A stretch of DNA of 64,000 nt. Source: Pedobacter helvus (GTDB lineage: Bacteria > Bacteroidota > Bacteroidia > Sphingobacteriales > Sphingobacteriaceae). The position numbers and the translations under genes were made by a program. Below are positions 27,494 to 35,992 of the stretch, piece by piece; positions within the stretch are counted from its first letter, which is position 1, and each line of letters begins with the position of its first letter. The notes beneath the pieces were generated by a model. That model was not told the DNA's origin and made no database searches. It worked only from the letters and a program-made list of their open reading frames with translations. The stretch spans positions 501,210 to 565,209 of the forward strand of contig NZ_SRMP01000003.1 of assembly GCF_005925325.1 (NCBI RefSeq), given 5' to 3'.

Positions 27494-28729
27494 TTATTCG
27501 AATTCTGATTGCAGAATAGCAACTACTTCTTTGATTGTTTCTTCTTCTAGATCGGTTCTTTTCACTAACTCATCTAAAGAAAGTGACAATACACTTTTTG
27601 CTGTATCTAGACCGATTGCTTTTAATTCATCGATAATCCAGCTATCGATTTCATCTGAGAATTCCTCTAAATCCACATCCTCATCTTCTTCACCAGCTTC
27701 ACGGTAAACATCTATCTCATAGCCAGTTAATTTACCTGCTAGTTTGATATTGTGCCCACCACGACCAATTGCTAATGATACTTGATCTGGTTTTAAATAA
27801 ACCGATGCACGTTTAGTTTCATCATCTAATTTAATAGAGGTGATTTTTGCAGGGCTTAAAGCACGTTGGATATATAACGAAATATTGGTAGTAAAGTTGA
27901 TTACATCAATATTTTCATTTTTTAACTCTCTCACAATACCGTGGATACGAGATCCTTTCATACCCACACAAGCACCTACTGGATCAATTCTATCATCATA
28001 AGATTCTACAGCAACTTTAGCTCGCTCTCCTGGTTCACGAACAATTTTCTTGATAGTAATTAAACCGTCGAAAATCTCTGGAACCTCGATTTCGAACAAA
28101 CGTTGTAAGAATTCTGGAGCTACCCTAGAAATAATGATTTTAGGTGTAGCATTTACCATATCTACTTTAGAAATTACGGCACGTACTGCATCGCCTTTTT
28201 TAAAGTAATCTGCTGGAATTTGTTCTGTTTTTGGCATCAACAACTCGTTTCCTTCATCGTCTAACACCAAAGTTTCCTTTTTCCAAACTTGGTAAACCTC
28301 ACCAGTTACAATTTCACCTACTCTATCTTTATATTTTTTGAAGATTTCGTCTTTCTCTAACTCCAAAACTTTAGAAACCAAAGTTTGACGAGCAGCCAAA
28401 ATAGCTCTACGGCCAAAACTTTCTAAAGTAATTTGCTCGATATAATCGTCGCCAACTTCTAAATCAGCATCATACTGGCGCACCTCCGCTAATTCAATCT
28501 CTAGATCATCATCCTCAGAAAAACCATCTTCCATTACTTTTCTGGTTCTCCAAATCTCCAAATCTCCGTTATCCGGGTTCACAATCACATCGCAGTTTTC
28601 ATCTGTTCCGTATTTTTTACGCAACATACTACGAAACACCTCTTCTAATACGCTAATTACCGTAGGGCGGTCGATATTCTTAAAGTCTTTAAACTCTTGA
28701 AAAGAATCGATTAAATTAATATTGTTCAT
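27494..28729 (-). CDS. nusA: Transcription factor NusA
   Basis: RNA polymerase-associated factor for pausing, termination and antitermination. The 411 residues contain the N-terminal polymerase-binding domain, an S1 domain (GEIVTGEVYQVWKKETLVL), KH1 (PVGACVGMKGSRIHGIVREL), KH2 (IGRGGHNIKLAGKLTGYEID) and a short C-terminal helix-hairpin-helix segment. It lacks the two acidic repeats of E. coli NusA (~495 residues), as is usual in this phylum. It follows rimP after 3 bases. Confidence 0.96.
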   Translation of the reverse strand: MNNINLIDSFQEFKDFKNIDRPTVISVLEEVFRSMLRKKYGTDENCDVIVNPDNGDLEIWRTRKVMEDGFSEDDDLEIELAEVRQYDADLEVGDDYIEQITLESFGRRAILAARQTLVSKVLELEKDEIFKKYKDRVGEIVTGEVYQVWKKETLVLDDEGNELLMPKTEQIPADYFKKGDAVRAVISKVDMVNATPKIIISRVAPEFLQRLFEIEVPEIFDGLITIKKIVREPGERAKVAVESYDDRIDPVGACVGMKGSRIHGIVRELKNENIDVINFTTNISLYIQRALSPAKITSIKLDDETKRASVYLKPDQVSLAIGRGGHNIKLAGKLTGYEIDVYREAGEEDEDVDLEEFSDEIDSWIIDELKAIGLDTAKSVLSLSLDELVKRTDLEEETIKEVVAILQSEFE

Positions 28730-28732
28730 TTG

Positions 28733-29197
28733 TTATTTAAATGAAATTAAAACCTTTGTTTCTGTTATATCGTTTAAAGCGATTTGGCTATTCACCAATT
28801 GCACTTTTTTACCTTTTTCTTTAACCTGTTCCTCAATGGTGATTGAGGTTTCATCTGCAGCTACCAGCTTGCCTTCTTTTTTATTGCCGTCAGCTAATTT
28901 TAGCGCTAATTCCCTACCAATGTTTTTGGCATACTGCCTCGTTAACTTTAGTGGCTCACCAACACCTGGAGAAGAAACTTCAAGATTATAGGCAGTTGCA
29001 ATTGCATTCTCTTCTTCTAGATGGAAACCCACATGCCTGCTTATAGCTACGCAATCTTGAATACTGATCCCTTGATCGCCATCTACATGAATAATCAACT
29101 TGTTGTTTGGCAACATTTTAACATCAACCAAAAACAACTCTGGTCTATCTGCAATTTTCTCTTCTACCAGATCTCTAACTCTCTTTTCTAGCTGCAT
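28733..29197 (-). CDS. rimP: Ribosome maturation factor RimP
   Basis: Cytoplasmic factor needed to mature the 30S subunit. A 154-residue protein with the N-terminal alpha-beta domain (LFLVDVKMLPNNKLIIHVDG, D-x-G motif), the family signature region (YNLEVSSPGVGEPLKLTRQY) and the C-terminal SH3-like barrel. First gene of the conserved rimP-nusA-infB operon. It has a good promoter at 29260-29289 and a terminator-like hairpin in its leader. Confidence 0.95.
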   Translation of the reverse strand: MQLEKRVRDLVEEKIADRPELFLVDVKMLPNNKLIIHVDGDQGISIQDCVAISRHVGFHLEEENAIATAYNLEVSSPGVGEPLKLTRQYAKNIGRELALKLADGNKKEGKLVAADETSITIEEQVKEKGKKVQLVNSQIALNDITETKVLISFK

Positions 29198-29216
29198 AGT
29201 ATAAATTTTGCTAAAT

Positions 29217-29246
29217 AAAAAGAGGGGACACTCGTCCCCTCTTTTC
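29217..29246 (-). terminator. Hairpin with U-tract in the rimP leader
   Basis: AGAGGGGAC (29221-29229) and GTCCCCTCT (29234-29242) form a 9-bp GC-rich stem with a 4-base loop, extended by A-T pairs. On the minus strand a T-run follows at once. It sits between the predicted rimP promoter and the rimP start codon, only 20 bases before the ATG. It could terminate the upstream MFS gene, act as an attenuator of the rimP operon, or both. Confidence 0.75.
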
Positions 29247-29259
29247 TTGTTTTGCTCTG

Positions 29260-29289
29260 CAAAGATACAAAAATATTTATAAAAGCAAA
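29260..29289 (-). promoter_or_regulatory. Bacteroidota-type promoter of rimP-nusA-infB
   Basis: On the minus strand, TTTG (29289-29286) and TATCTTTG (29267-29260) are 18 bases apart, a full match to the phylum consensus and the same spacing as the ompA promoter. Transcription would start near 29253, so the hairpin at 29217-29246 would be the first structure in the mRNA. Confidence 0.6.
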
Positions 29290-29377
29290 AAGCTTAGTCT
29301 TATATATAACGAATAGAGCTATTTAGCAGATTTAGTCCTTGCTTTTACTTTATAATTGAAGGCCTTGAAAAGATACG

Positions 29378-30640
29378 CTAATGTTCCAAAACCGTATCCG
29401 CCCTTGCATTGACTTGTTCTTTTGCTTGTACCAACTTATTCACTCGGCTCATTAGCCAAATGCTAATTAAAGTAATTACTACAATAACATAAGCTACCAT
29501 ATTATAGTGCTCCAGTGGCTGCCCCTTACCGGGCTGTGTAACAATTAGCCCAGAAACCGCTGCAGCAACTCCGCCAGCAATTTGCTGTAAAGAAGCATTG
29601 ATGCTCATAAAAGCGCCTCGATCTGCAGGCTCCGGAATGGCACTGGTTAACGCTTGAGAAGGAATCATTCTGCTCATGATGCCGGCCATCATCAAAACAT
29701 TGAAGATCATTACCCAAATCAATGGCGTAACTGAAAGATTGGTATAAATTACACACATCAACATCATCCAGATAGATGCCGCAGCGAATATTTTCAACTT
29801 ACTCACCTTATCACTTAGCCTACCCACCAAAGGTAAAATCACCAGAGAGCTTATTCCCGAAACCATAAACAACATCGGCAGCTCACTTTCTGTGATACCT
29901 AAGTTGTTTACGGCAAAAGCGCTCCCAAACGGCATCATCATGAAACCACCAATGGACAATAGTGCGGTAGACGTAAAACCGATGCGATGCCTTTTCTGCA
30001 TCATCGTATGCCACAAATGCGCAATGGGCGATTTATCTCGCTGTATCTTCAAGTGCTCATTCACCGATCTCAATCTAAAGGCAATCATTAACGCGATGAT
30101 TAACGCCAAACCTACGACTAACCAGAAAGGAGCTTCCCAGCCCCAAATGTTTGCCAAGTAAAGACCAATAGGCACCCCTAAAACCTGGCTGGCGCCAAAA
30201 CCCATCTGCACGAAGCCCATCACTCGTCCTCGTTGCTCCAGGCTAAACAAATCTGTGATGATGGCCATGGAGATAGAGCTGATTACACCACCGAACAGTC
30301 CGGTAATAATTCTGGCAGCTACCAATTGAGTATAAGTATGTGCTAAACCACAAAATGCCGTCCCTAATATGAAGCCAATGTAAAAGAAGAGCAATAGCTT
30401 TTTGCGATCGAACTTATCCGCAAAACCTGCTGTTAACAACCCTGAGATACCTGCACTAAAGGCGTAAGCAGATACGGCAATGCCAAAATCTTTTGGGCTT
30501 AAACTGAGCGATTTCATCAAGATATCGCCTAGTGGAGACATCACCATAAAATCCAAGATCACGGTAAACTGGGTAACTGCTAATAGAAAAATTACCAGTT
30601 TTTGATAGGAGGTAAATATGGTTGGCTCTTGCTGCGACAT
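29378..30640 (-). CDS. MFS transporter (drug/metabolite exporter type)
   Basis: A 420-residue major facilitator protein with twelve predicted membrane segments. The GLLTAGFADKFDRKKLLLFF segment is the conserved loop 2-3 motif (G-x3-D/A-x2-D-R-K-x-x-L) and VMGFVQMGFGASQVLGVPIG matches DHA1-type proteins. This suggests efflux of sugars or drugs, but the substrate cannot be read from the sequence. It begins 29 bases after the end of the small lipoprotein gene 30670-31074 and may share its transcript. Confidence 0.86.
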   Translation of the reverse strand: MSQQEPTIFTSYQKLVIFLLAVTQFTVILDFMVMSPLGDILMKSLSLSPKDFGIAVSAYAFSAGISGLLTAGFADKFDRKKLLLFFYIGFILGTAFCGLAHTYTQLVAARIITGLFGGVISSISMAIITDLFSLEQRGRVMGFVQMGFGASQVLGVPIGLYLANIWGWEAPFWLVVGLALIIALMIAFRLRSVNEHLKIQRDKSPIAHLWHTMMQKRHRIGFTSTALLSIGGFMMMPFGSAFAVNNLGITESELPMLFMVSGISSLVILPLVGRLSDKVSKLKIFAAASIWMMLMCVIYTNLSVTPLIWVMIFNVLMMAGIMSRMIPSQALTSAIPEPADRGAFMSINASLQQIAGGVAAAVSGLIVTQPGKGQPLEHYNMVAYVIVVITLISIWLMSRVNKLVQAKEQVNARADTVLEH

Positions 30641-30669
30641 TATAATGGGATTAATCTCACAAATATAGA

Positions 30670-31074
30670 TTAACGAACCAATACTTTTTCCTGTCGTTTT
30701 ACAGTCTTACCAATGTCAGCCTTCAAAATATCTTCGGTTTTACCAAAGCTGCTATTCAAAACCGTTTGCACTAGATACTCGTTGCCTTTTACAAACGATT
30801 TTTGTGGTGTAAAAATTAATGTATCTTTCTTGATTTCTATTTTTCCTGCAACCTGCTTCTCTATACCAGAGTTTTCACCAGACTCGAAAACACTTACCAA
30901 TTCTTGAGCTAAACTATCAGTTTGTTGTTTTGCTCTAAACAAACTAACTTCATCTAAACCAGTAAAAAGAATAGTAGTGCTATCTGAAGAAAAATTGATT
31001 TCTAATTCCTTTTTGGAGGAACATGATGAAAAAATTAAACAACAAACAATGATTAATGTTAATTTGCTAAACAT
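30670..31074 (-). CDS. Small lipoprotein of unknown function
   Basis: A 134-residue protein with a lipobox (CLIFSSC, Cys18) and a single beta-rich domain (STTILFTGLDEVSLFRAKQQ). No family is recognised. Its ATG is only 14 bases from the ATG of a divergent small membrane protein. A TATTTTTG element at 31086-31079 on the minus strand ends 4 bases from the start codon, so this mRNA may have almost no leader. Confidence 0.6.
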   Translation of the reverse strand: MFSKLTLIIVCCLIFSSCSSKKELEINFSSDSTTILFTGLDEVSLFRAKQQTDSLAQELVSVFESGENSGIEKQVAGKIEIKKDTLIFTPQKSFVKGNEYLVQTVLNSSFGKTEDILKADIGKTVKRQEKVLVR

Positions 31075-31088
31075 TTAACAAAAATACG

Positions 31089-31439
31089 ATGATTAAACTA
31101 ATTTTAGAAGTGCTTTTAATGGGACTTGCTGTTATGCTTGGCGCTTTTTTAGTCCCTGGAGTTTCGGTAGATGGTTACGGAAGCGCAATTATTGCGGCAG
31201 TGCTAATTGCCGTTGCAAATGCAACCATTGGCTTAATACTGAGGATATTTACCTTTCCTCTAAATTTTTTAACCCTTGGCTTGGTCTCTTTTATCATCTC
31301 CGTTTTGATGATTTTATTGGTAGATAGCTGGATGACGGGCTTTAATACTTCTGGTTTCCTTTCGGCAGCAATTTTGGCCATTGCCGTTGCTGTAATTAAG
31401 ATGATTTTAGACGCGGCTTTTGGGGTACAAAAATCGTAA
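31089..31439 (+). CDS. Phage-holin-family (superfamily IV) 4-TM membrane protein
   Basis: A 116-residue protein with four hydrophobic helices, matching the small family often named Mycobacterial 4 TMS phage holin (PF04020): the N-terminal GAFLVPGVSVDGYGSAIIAA is characteristic. Despite the name these genes are common in non-phage chromosomal settings, and nothing else here looks like phage. Function is unknown. The start codon is divergent from a lipoprotein gene with only 14 bases between. Confidence 0.82.
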   Translation: MIKLILEVLLMGLAVMLGAFLVPGVSVDGYGSAIIAAVLIAVANATIGLILRIFTFPLNFLTLGLVSFIISVLMILLVDSWMTGFNTSGFLSAAILAIAVAVIKMILDAAFGVQKS

Positions 31440-31530
31440 CTCATGAGAGAGGAACCAACCACCTTAGACACCTAAGCTCACTTTAGTTTTGCTTTCAGAT
31501 AACTACACTTTAATAACTAAATAGGTCTTA

Positions 31531-31552
31531 TAAGCTATTTAGCAATAGCTTA
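31531..31552. other. Hairpin in 233-base intergenic region (arm A)
   Basis: TAAGCTATT (31531-31539) and AATAGCTTA (31544-31552) form a 9-bp stem with loop TAGC. It lies in the gap between the 4-TM membrane protein and acyl-CoA dehydrogenase genes (31440-31672), which has no open reading frame. Confidence 0.5.
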
Positions 31553-31599
31553 AATGTACTTATATGTTATGTGGTCGAAAATTACATTGATGTAGTTTG

Positions 31600-31623
31600 A
31601 TGGCAGGTGAGGACACCTGCCAT
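31600..31623. other. GC-rich hairpin in the same intergenic region (arm B)
   Basis: ATGGCAGGTG (31600-31609) and CACCTGCCAT (31614-31623) form a perfect 10-bp stem with a 4-base loop AGGA. There is no T-run on either side, so it does not look like a standard terminator. Near it is an 8-base tandem repeat TATGTGGT (31636-31651), also found once more at 31568-31575. It might be part of a small RNA or of a repeat element. Confidence 0.5.
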
Positions 31624-31672
31624 TAGAGAAAATCGTATGTGGTTATGTGGTAAAATCTTTCGTAACGAGTGT

Positions 31673-32812
31673 CTAAGCCAAAACACTTCTACTGATCACT
31701 AATTTTTGTATTTCGGACGTACCTTCATAAATCTGAGTGATTTTGGCGTCCCTCATTAATCGTTCTACGTGATATTCTTTCACAAAACCGTAACCGCCGT
31801 GAATTTGCACCGCCTCTACAGTCACATCCATTGCTACTTTACTTGCAAATAATTTGGCCATAGATCCTTCGACTGTGTAAGACAAACCTTGATCTTTTAG
31901 CCAAGCCGCTTTGTGAACCAACAGCCTTGCCGCTTCAATTTGCGTAGCCATGTCTGCTAGTTTAAAAGCAATAGCTTGATGATCTGCAATTGGTTTTCCA
32001 AAAGCTTTACGCTCTTTTGCATAAGCCAACGCCAACTCATAAGCGCCCGCAGCAATACCCAATGCTTGTGCTGCAATGCCAATACGGCCACCTTCTAATG
32101 TTTTCATCGCAAATTTAAACCCAAAACCATCTTCGCCAATGCGGTTTTCCTTTGGTACTTTAACATCGTTAAACATCAACGAATGTGTATCAGACCCTCT
32201 AATGCCTAATTTATTTTCCTTTGGACCAACGGTAAATCCGGGCGTTCCTTTTTCTACAATAAAAGCATTGATCCCTTTATGTTTTAACTCTTTATGAGTT
32301 TGAGCTATTACCAAGTAAGTGCTTGCTGTGCTACCGTTAGTTATCCAATTTTTGGTGCCATTTAGTAGATAATAATCTCCTTTATCTTCTGCGGTAGTCT
32401 GTTGTGAGGTAGCATCAGAACCTGCTTCAGGCTCCGAAAGGCAGAAAGCGCCGATTTGCTCACCAGCAGCTAAAGGCTTTAAGTATTTCTCTTTTTGTTC
32501 TTCTGTGCCGTATTTTTCTAAACCATAGCAAACCAAAGAATTGTTTACCGATACCACAACCGAAGCAGAGGCGTCTACCTTAGAAAGTTCTTCCATCACC
32601 AGGGTATAAGAAACGGTATCCATTCCGCCACCGTTATATTTAGGATCAACCATCATTCCCAAAAAGCCGAGCTCGCCCATGCTTTTCACTTGTTCGCTTG
32701 GAAATTTTTGATGCTCGTCTCTCTCGATTACTCCAGGCTTTAATTCATTTTGGGCAAAATCCCTAGCAGCTTGTCTAATCATTTGCTGCTCTTCGCTTAG
32801 TTCAAAATGCAT
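31673..32812 (-). CDS. Acyl-CoA dehydrogenase, short-chain type
   Basis: A 379-residue FAD-dependent enzyme for alpha,beta-oxidation of acyl-CoA. It has the N-terminal all-helical domain, the beta domain (FCLSEPEAGSDATSQ, NGTKNWITNGSTA, GFTVGPKENKLGIRGSDTHS) and the C-terminal helical domain with the catalytic Glu in QIYEGTSEIQKLVISR. The Glu position near the C-terminus is that of butyryl/short-chain enzymes. A TATCTTTG -7 element lies at 32843-32836 on the minus strand, with a TTTG box 22 bases further. No electron transfer flavoprotein gene is next to it. Confidence 0.94.
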   Translation of the reverse strand: MHFELSEEQQMIRQAARDFAQNELKPGVIERDEHQKFPSEQVKSMGELGFLGMMVDPKYNGGGMDTVSYTLVMEELSKVDASASVVVSVNNSLVCYGLEKYGTEEQKEKYLKPLAAGEQIGAFCLSEPEAGSDATSQQTTAEDKGDYYLLNGTKNWITNGSTASTYLVIAQTHKELKHKGINAFIVEKGTPGFTVGPKENKLGIRGSDTHSLMFNDVKVPKENRIGEDGFGFKFAMKTLEGGRIGIAAQALGIAAGAYELALAYAKERKAFGKPIADHQAIAFKLADMATQIEAARLLVHKAAWLKDQGLSYTVEGSMAKLFASKVAMDVTVEAVQIHGGYGFVKEYHVERLMRDAKITQIYEGTSEIQKLVISRSVLA

Positions 32813-32940
32813 ATTTAAGGTATATTGGTTAGGTTCAAAGATATTATTTTTTCAATAATACTATGCAAACATAACAAATTTATGGCAAAAGAAATATGCT
32901 CCTTAATTAGCAGATCGCTACGTATTACTTGAGCTAGAAA

Positions 32941-33939
32941 CTATCTGGGGAAAGTGAAACTTGCGCCTAAAGCCAAGGCCTGACTTCGCTGCACTTTTAA
33001 ATCCATGTCTTTATCGTACAATATCACGCCTGTTAAGGATACATTTAAGAAACGGTTTAGCTTAGAAGTGATTGCAACATCTAAACGATGATCAATCTCA
33101 CCAAAGTCTTCGTAAGGGATAAACATATTGTATTTGGCTTTCAAGATCGTATTCTTCATGATTTCTTTTTCCAAATTACTTACGACTTGAAAAGCGAGAT
33201 CGTTTTTTAATTTTTTGCCAATAGGTACACCATAGTTTTTGGTATTGTTTGTGATTCTATAAAGTGCCGTATCTAATACAAAAGTTTGGCGGGCGGTACC
33301 CGTACCAATACGCGTGGAGAAAGCTTTACTTGGCTTATATTCAAAACCTAAAGACTCTGTAAGATAGCCTGGGGACATAAACTTTGACAAAAGCTTTGCC
33401 TGCTCATTTCCTTGTGCATCTTTAGAGTAAGAAAACCCTTTATCGAACTGAGATTCGAAACTTAAAGAGGCGAAGAAATACCAGTTTTTAGACAATTGAA
33501 CCGCTGCCTTATTATCCCAAAAAATACGGTCGTTGGTTTTCTTTTGTAACTGATCTTTGTTCTTAACCTTTCCGTACTGTAAAATCACCTCGCTAGTATA
33601 ACTGTAGCTCTCTTTGCTGTATTCTGCTTTGTGGTTAAGCAATGCACCAATAGCGATAGAATTTACCCCACCACCTTTCCAGTTTTCGCTAAACGAAGCC
33701 TGATTGGCATTAATTCCAACAGTAGCTTTTGTTTTCCAATAATTGATTTTTGCTTGTACCAAAGCTGGTTTTAAATCTACTGGTTGAAATGTGATCACGC
33801 CAATTCTAGAAGGAAGCGGATTACGTTTTAGCTTGATTTCCATATCTTTAACAGAAATGGGAACGGTATCTATTTCTTGTGCAGAAAGAGAGAAGCAAAG
33901 GGCTAAAACAGTAAAAGAGGTAAGTAATAAATGCTTCAT
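32941..33939 (-). CDS. DUF3078 outer membrane-type beta-barrel protein
   Basis: A 332-residue exported protein (signal peptide ending CFSLSAQ). It consists of repeated beta strands (NYWKTKATVGINANQASFSE, then WKGGGVNSIAIGALLNHKAE) and ends in an aromatic residue followed by PR. The NxNQxSFSxNWxGGGxNS pattern is the DUF3078 hallmark. Function of the family is unknown; by structure it is likely an outer membrane protein. A possible minus-strand -7 box TATTTTTG lies at 34006-33999. Confidence 0.85.
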   Translation of the reverse strand: MKHLLLTSFTVLALCFSLSAQEIDTVPISVKDMEIKLKRNPLPSRIGVITFQPVDLKPALVQAKINYWKTKATVGINANQASFSENWKGGGVNSIAIGALLNHKAEYSKESYSYTSEVILQYGKVKNKDQLQKKTNDRIFWDNKAAVQLSKNWYFFASLSFESQFDKGFSYSKDAQGNEQAKLLSKFMSPGYLTESLGFEYKPSKAFSTRIGTGTARQTFVLDTALYRITNNTKNYGVPIGKKLKNDLAFQVVSNLEKEIMKNTILKAKYNMFIPYEDFGEIDHRLDVAITSKLNRFLNVSLTGVILYDKDMDLKVQRSQALALGASFTFPR

Positions 33940-34012
33940 TTTCTACAAAATAACGTAAATATTCATGAAATATTGATAACCAATTAAGGTTTATCGTGCA
34001 AAAATAACAAAA

Positions 34013-34339
34013 CTAAGATTTTAACCTTTTAAAAGAAGCGAATGTTTTTCTATTGTTTAAATAATAGAGATCCTTTTCTTGCGCATAAGCCTCTTTTTCG
34101 AAAATAATGTTCATATAAGCTTGATGATGCGATTGGAAACGGACAAGATTATAGATGTAATTCAAAAAATATATCACATAAAATGGAATGATTAATAATT
34201 CTAGCTGTTGTCTGTGGTGTATCTTTTCGTGGTTAACTAAAACCAGATCGTTTTTGTACGCTTTCCGTTTAATAAAGATAAAAGGATAAACGGCCATAGC
34301 CGCTGTAGGCAATCTCGAAAACGTAATGAACACTGCCAT
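34013..34339 (-). CDS. Small HExxH membrane protein (putative metallopeptidase)
   Basis: A 108-residue protein with two hydrophobic segments and the motif HEKIH (His37, Glu38, His41) followed by HRQQLELL. A second conserved acidic site FEKEAY (Glu81, Glu83) fits the third zinc ligand of gluzincin-type peptidases. Many Bacteroidota genomes have such short proteins of unknown role; alignment with peptidase families such as M48 or M56 is my inference. It starts 1 base after the end of the gene 34341-35090 and is surely co-translated with it. Confidence 0.6.
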   Translation of the reverse strand: MAVFITFSRLPTAAMAVYPFIFIKRKAYKNDLVLVNHEKIHHRQQLELLIIPFYVIYFLNYIYNLVRFQSHHQAYMNIIFEKEAYAQEKDLYYLNNRKTFASFKRLKS

Positions 34340-34340
34340 A

Positions 34341-35090
34341 TTAGGGCTGCTCTATAGATAATTTCGGCAAGGTTGGCAAGCGGAACATCGCCGGGTTACG
34401 CTTGTAAGAAGCGTAGCTGTTTTTTACAAACTGAATAAAGGCGTATTCTGAAGCACTTAAAACAAACTGATAAGTGGGCCTATATTGCGTCATAAAATCT
34501 TGTATATTTTCTTCCTTGATATCTACCAATCCCATCACGTAATCTTTACGATAACGGTAATCAATAACCTGTTCTTTATAATCTTTTTCTAAAATTTTCT
34601 GGAGTTGACGAGCATTTTTTCCATCCCTGCTTAACAGGTTATAAATTGCATCTATGCCTAATCCAACGCCACCTTGCCCCAAGTTTAGCAAGTCTTTGCT
34701 GCTTCCCTTATCTAGCTTGTACTTGTATTCATCAAGTTTAGATTTATACAGTTCTTGTGGCGTTTTCGCCTTTCCATAGATCGGTACTTCTTTCAGTCTA
34801 ATTCCTAATGACCGCAATTGGAAAACAATTGCACCCTGACCGCGGTATACTACGGTATCCATTGCATACCCACTTAGTGCCGCAAAGAGTGTATCGCCAT
34901 GATTTATTTTGGCAAAAAACTCACCTTTGGTGTTGTTGTAGATTCCCGTATCTATCGATGAATTGTAGATGTAAACTTTCGCTAAGCGTAGCTTACTGTC
35001 TTTATCTACCACAAAACCAGGAACCGTTTTCTGTTGTGCAAAAGCAGTTAACGTACAAATAAATAATATACAGGAAAGTAGAATTCTCAT
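34341..35090 (-). CDS. Exported protein with carboxypeptidase-like regulatory domain
   Basis: A 249-residue protein with a signal peptide (ending LTAFAQ) and an N-terminal CarboxypepD_reg-like beta-sandwich (residues ~20-105: TVPGFVVDKDSKLRLAKVYI, then YNNTKGEFFAKINHGD). The rest is helical and charged, with no known domain. Such domains often occur on surface proteins and receptors, but no barrel is attached here. It forms a two-gene unit with the downstream HExxH protein. Confidence 0.75.
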   Translation of the reverse strand: MRILLSCILFICTLTAFAQQKTVPGFVVDKDSKLRLAKVYIYNSSIDTGIYNNTKGEFFAKINHGDTLFAALSGYAMDTVVYRGQGAIVFQLRSLGIRLKEVPIYGKAKTPQELYKSKLDEYKYKLDKGSSKDLLNLGQGGVGLGIDAIYNLLSRDGKNARQLQKILEKDYKEQVIDYRYRKDYVMGLVDIKEENIQDFMTQYRPTYQFVLSASEYAFIQFVKNSYASYKRNPAMFRLPTLPKLSIEQP

Positions 35091-35139
35091 TAATTAAGCA
35101 AAGCTACAATTTATAAAAATTGCGCTATTTATCTTAACA

Positions 35140-35985
35140 TTATTTAACTACCAATAGTTTTTGCCCTATTTTGATGTTGTTATCCGGCAATTGGTTTAAA
35201 TTTTTCAGTTCATCTACAGAGATTTTGTAAAGTTGGCTGATCTTGTATAAGGTGTCGCCCTGCGAAACCGTATGATACTTGCCATTTTCTAAGCTCGATG
35301 GTGGATCTTTTGGCGCTACATTTACCGGCGTGTAAAGTTTCTTTTCATTAGGGATATTAGCATTGATTTCTTTAAACACTTTATCTTCCCTCGCCAGCTT
35401 TTCACGTTCACTTTCCGATTGGTCGTATTGGTAAAGTTGATATTTATCAATGAGGTTAATCAGCAGTTCTGGATATTTCGGATTGGTAGCATAGCCTGCG
35501 TTTTTCAAACCAATTGCCCAATTGCGATAATCGTTTTTATCTAATTCGAAAAGACCAGCATAACGTTTACGTTTTAAAAATTCAGAATGATCTTTGTACG
35601 ATTCTCTTGGATCTTTATAAACACGGAAACAGTCATTTCTGTTATCATCATCACGGTAATAAGCCTTACCTTTCCAGTCTGAAGTACATTTAATCCCGAA
35701 GTGATTGTTGGCATATTTTGCCAGATCGCTGTTTCCACTACCAGACTCGATAATACCCTGCGCTAGCGTAATACTTGCCGGAATACCATACTTATTCATC
35801 TCTTCTATCGCAATTGCTTTGAAAGCATCGATATAAGACAAAGTAGTGTAAGAAATAGGATTAGGATTTTCCTTCTTCGCATTTTTTTCAATTTGTTTAT
35901 TGTTTTTACTGTATTGCTTTGTTTTACAAGCACTAGCAAATACGGCTAAAAAAGCTAAGAAAAGAAGTTGTCTATTTTTACTCAT
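35140..35985 (-). CDS. Glucosaminidase-domain lipoprotein with LysM domain
   Basis: A 281-residue peptidoglycan hydrolase-like protein. The lipobox VFASACK puts Cys at about residue 20. The FlgJ/LytD-type beta-N-acetylglucosaminidase domain (~60-200) has the catalytic Glu in ITLAQGIIESGSGNSDLA and the NNHFGIKC motif. A single LysM domain (YHTVSQGDTLYKISQLYKIS) at the C-terminus binds peptidoglycan. It probably trims glycan strands in the periplasm. A paralogue of the same layout lies 7 bases upstream in the same operon. Confidence 0.92.
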   Translation of the reverse strand: MSKNRQLLFLAFLAVFASACKTKQYSKNNKQIEKNAKKENPNPISYTTLSYIDAFKAIAIEEMNKYGIPASITLAQGIIESGSGNSDLAKYANNHFGIKCTSDWKGKAYYRDDDNRNDCFRVYKDPRESYKDHSEFLKRKRYAGLFELDKNDYRNWAIGLKNAGYATNPKYPELLINLIDKYQLYQYDQSESEREKLAREDKVFKEINANIPNEKKLYTPVNVAPKDPPSSLENGKYHTVSQGDTLYKISQLYKISVDELKNLNQLPDNNIKIGQKLLVVK

Positions 35986-35992
35986 TACGGCA

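Noticed and set aside
31089..31439. Possible prophage because of a holin-family protein
   Set aside because: No other phage gene, integrase, att site or tRNA is nearby; this small 4-TM family is common in chromosomes.
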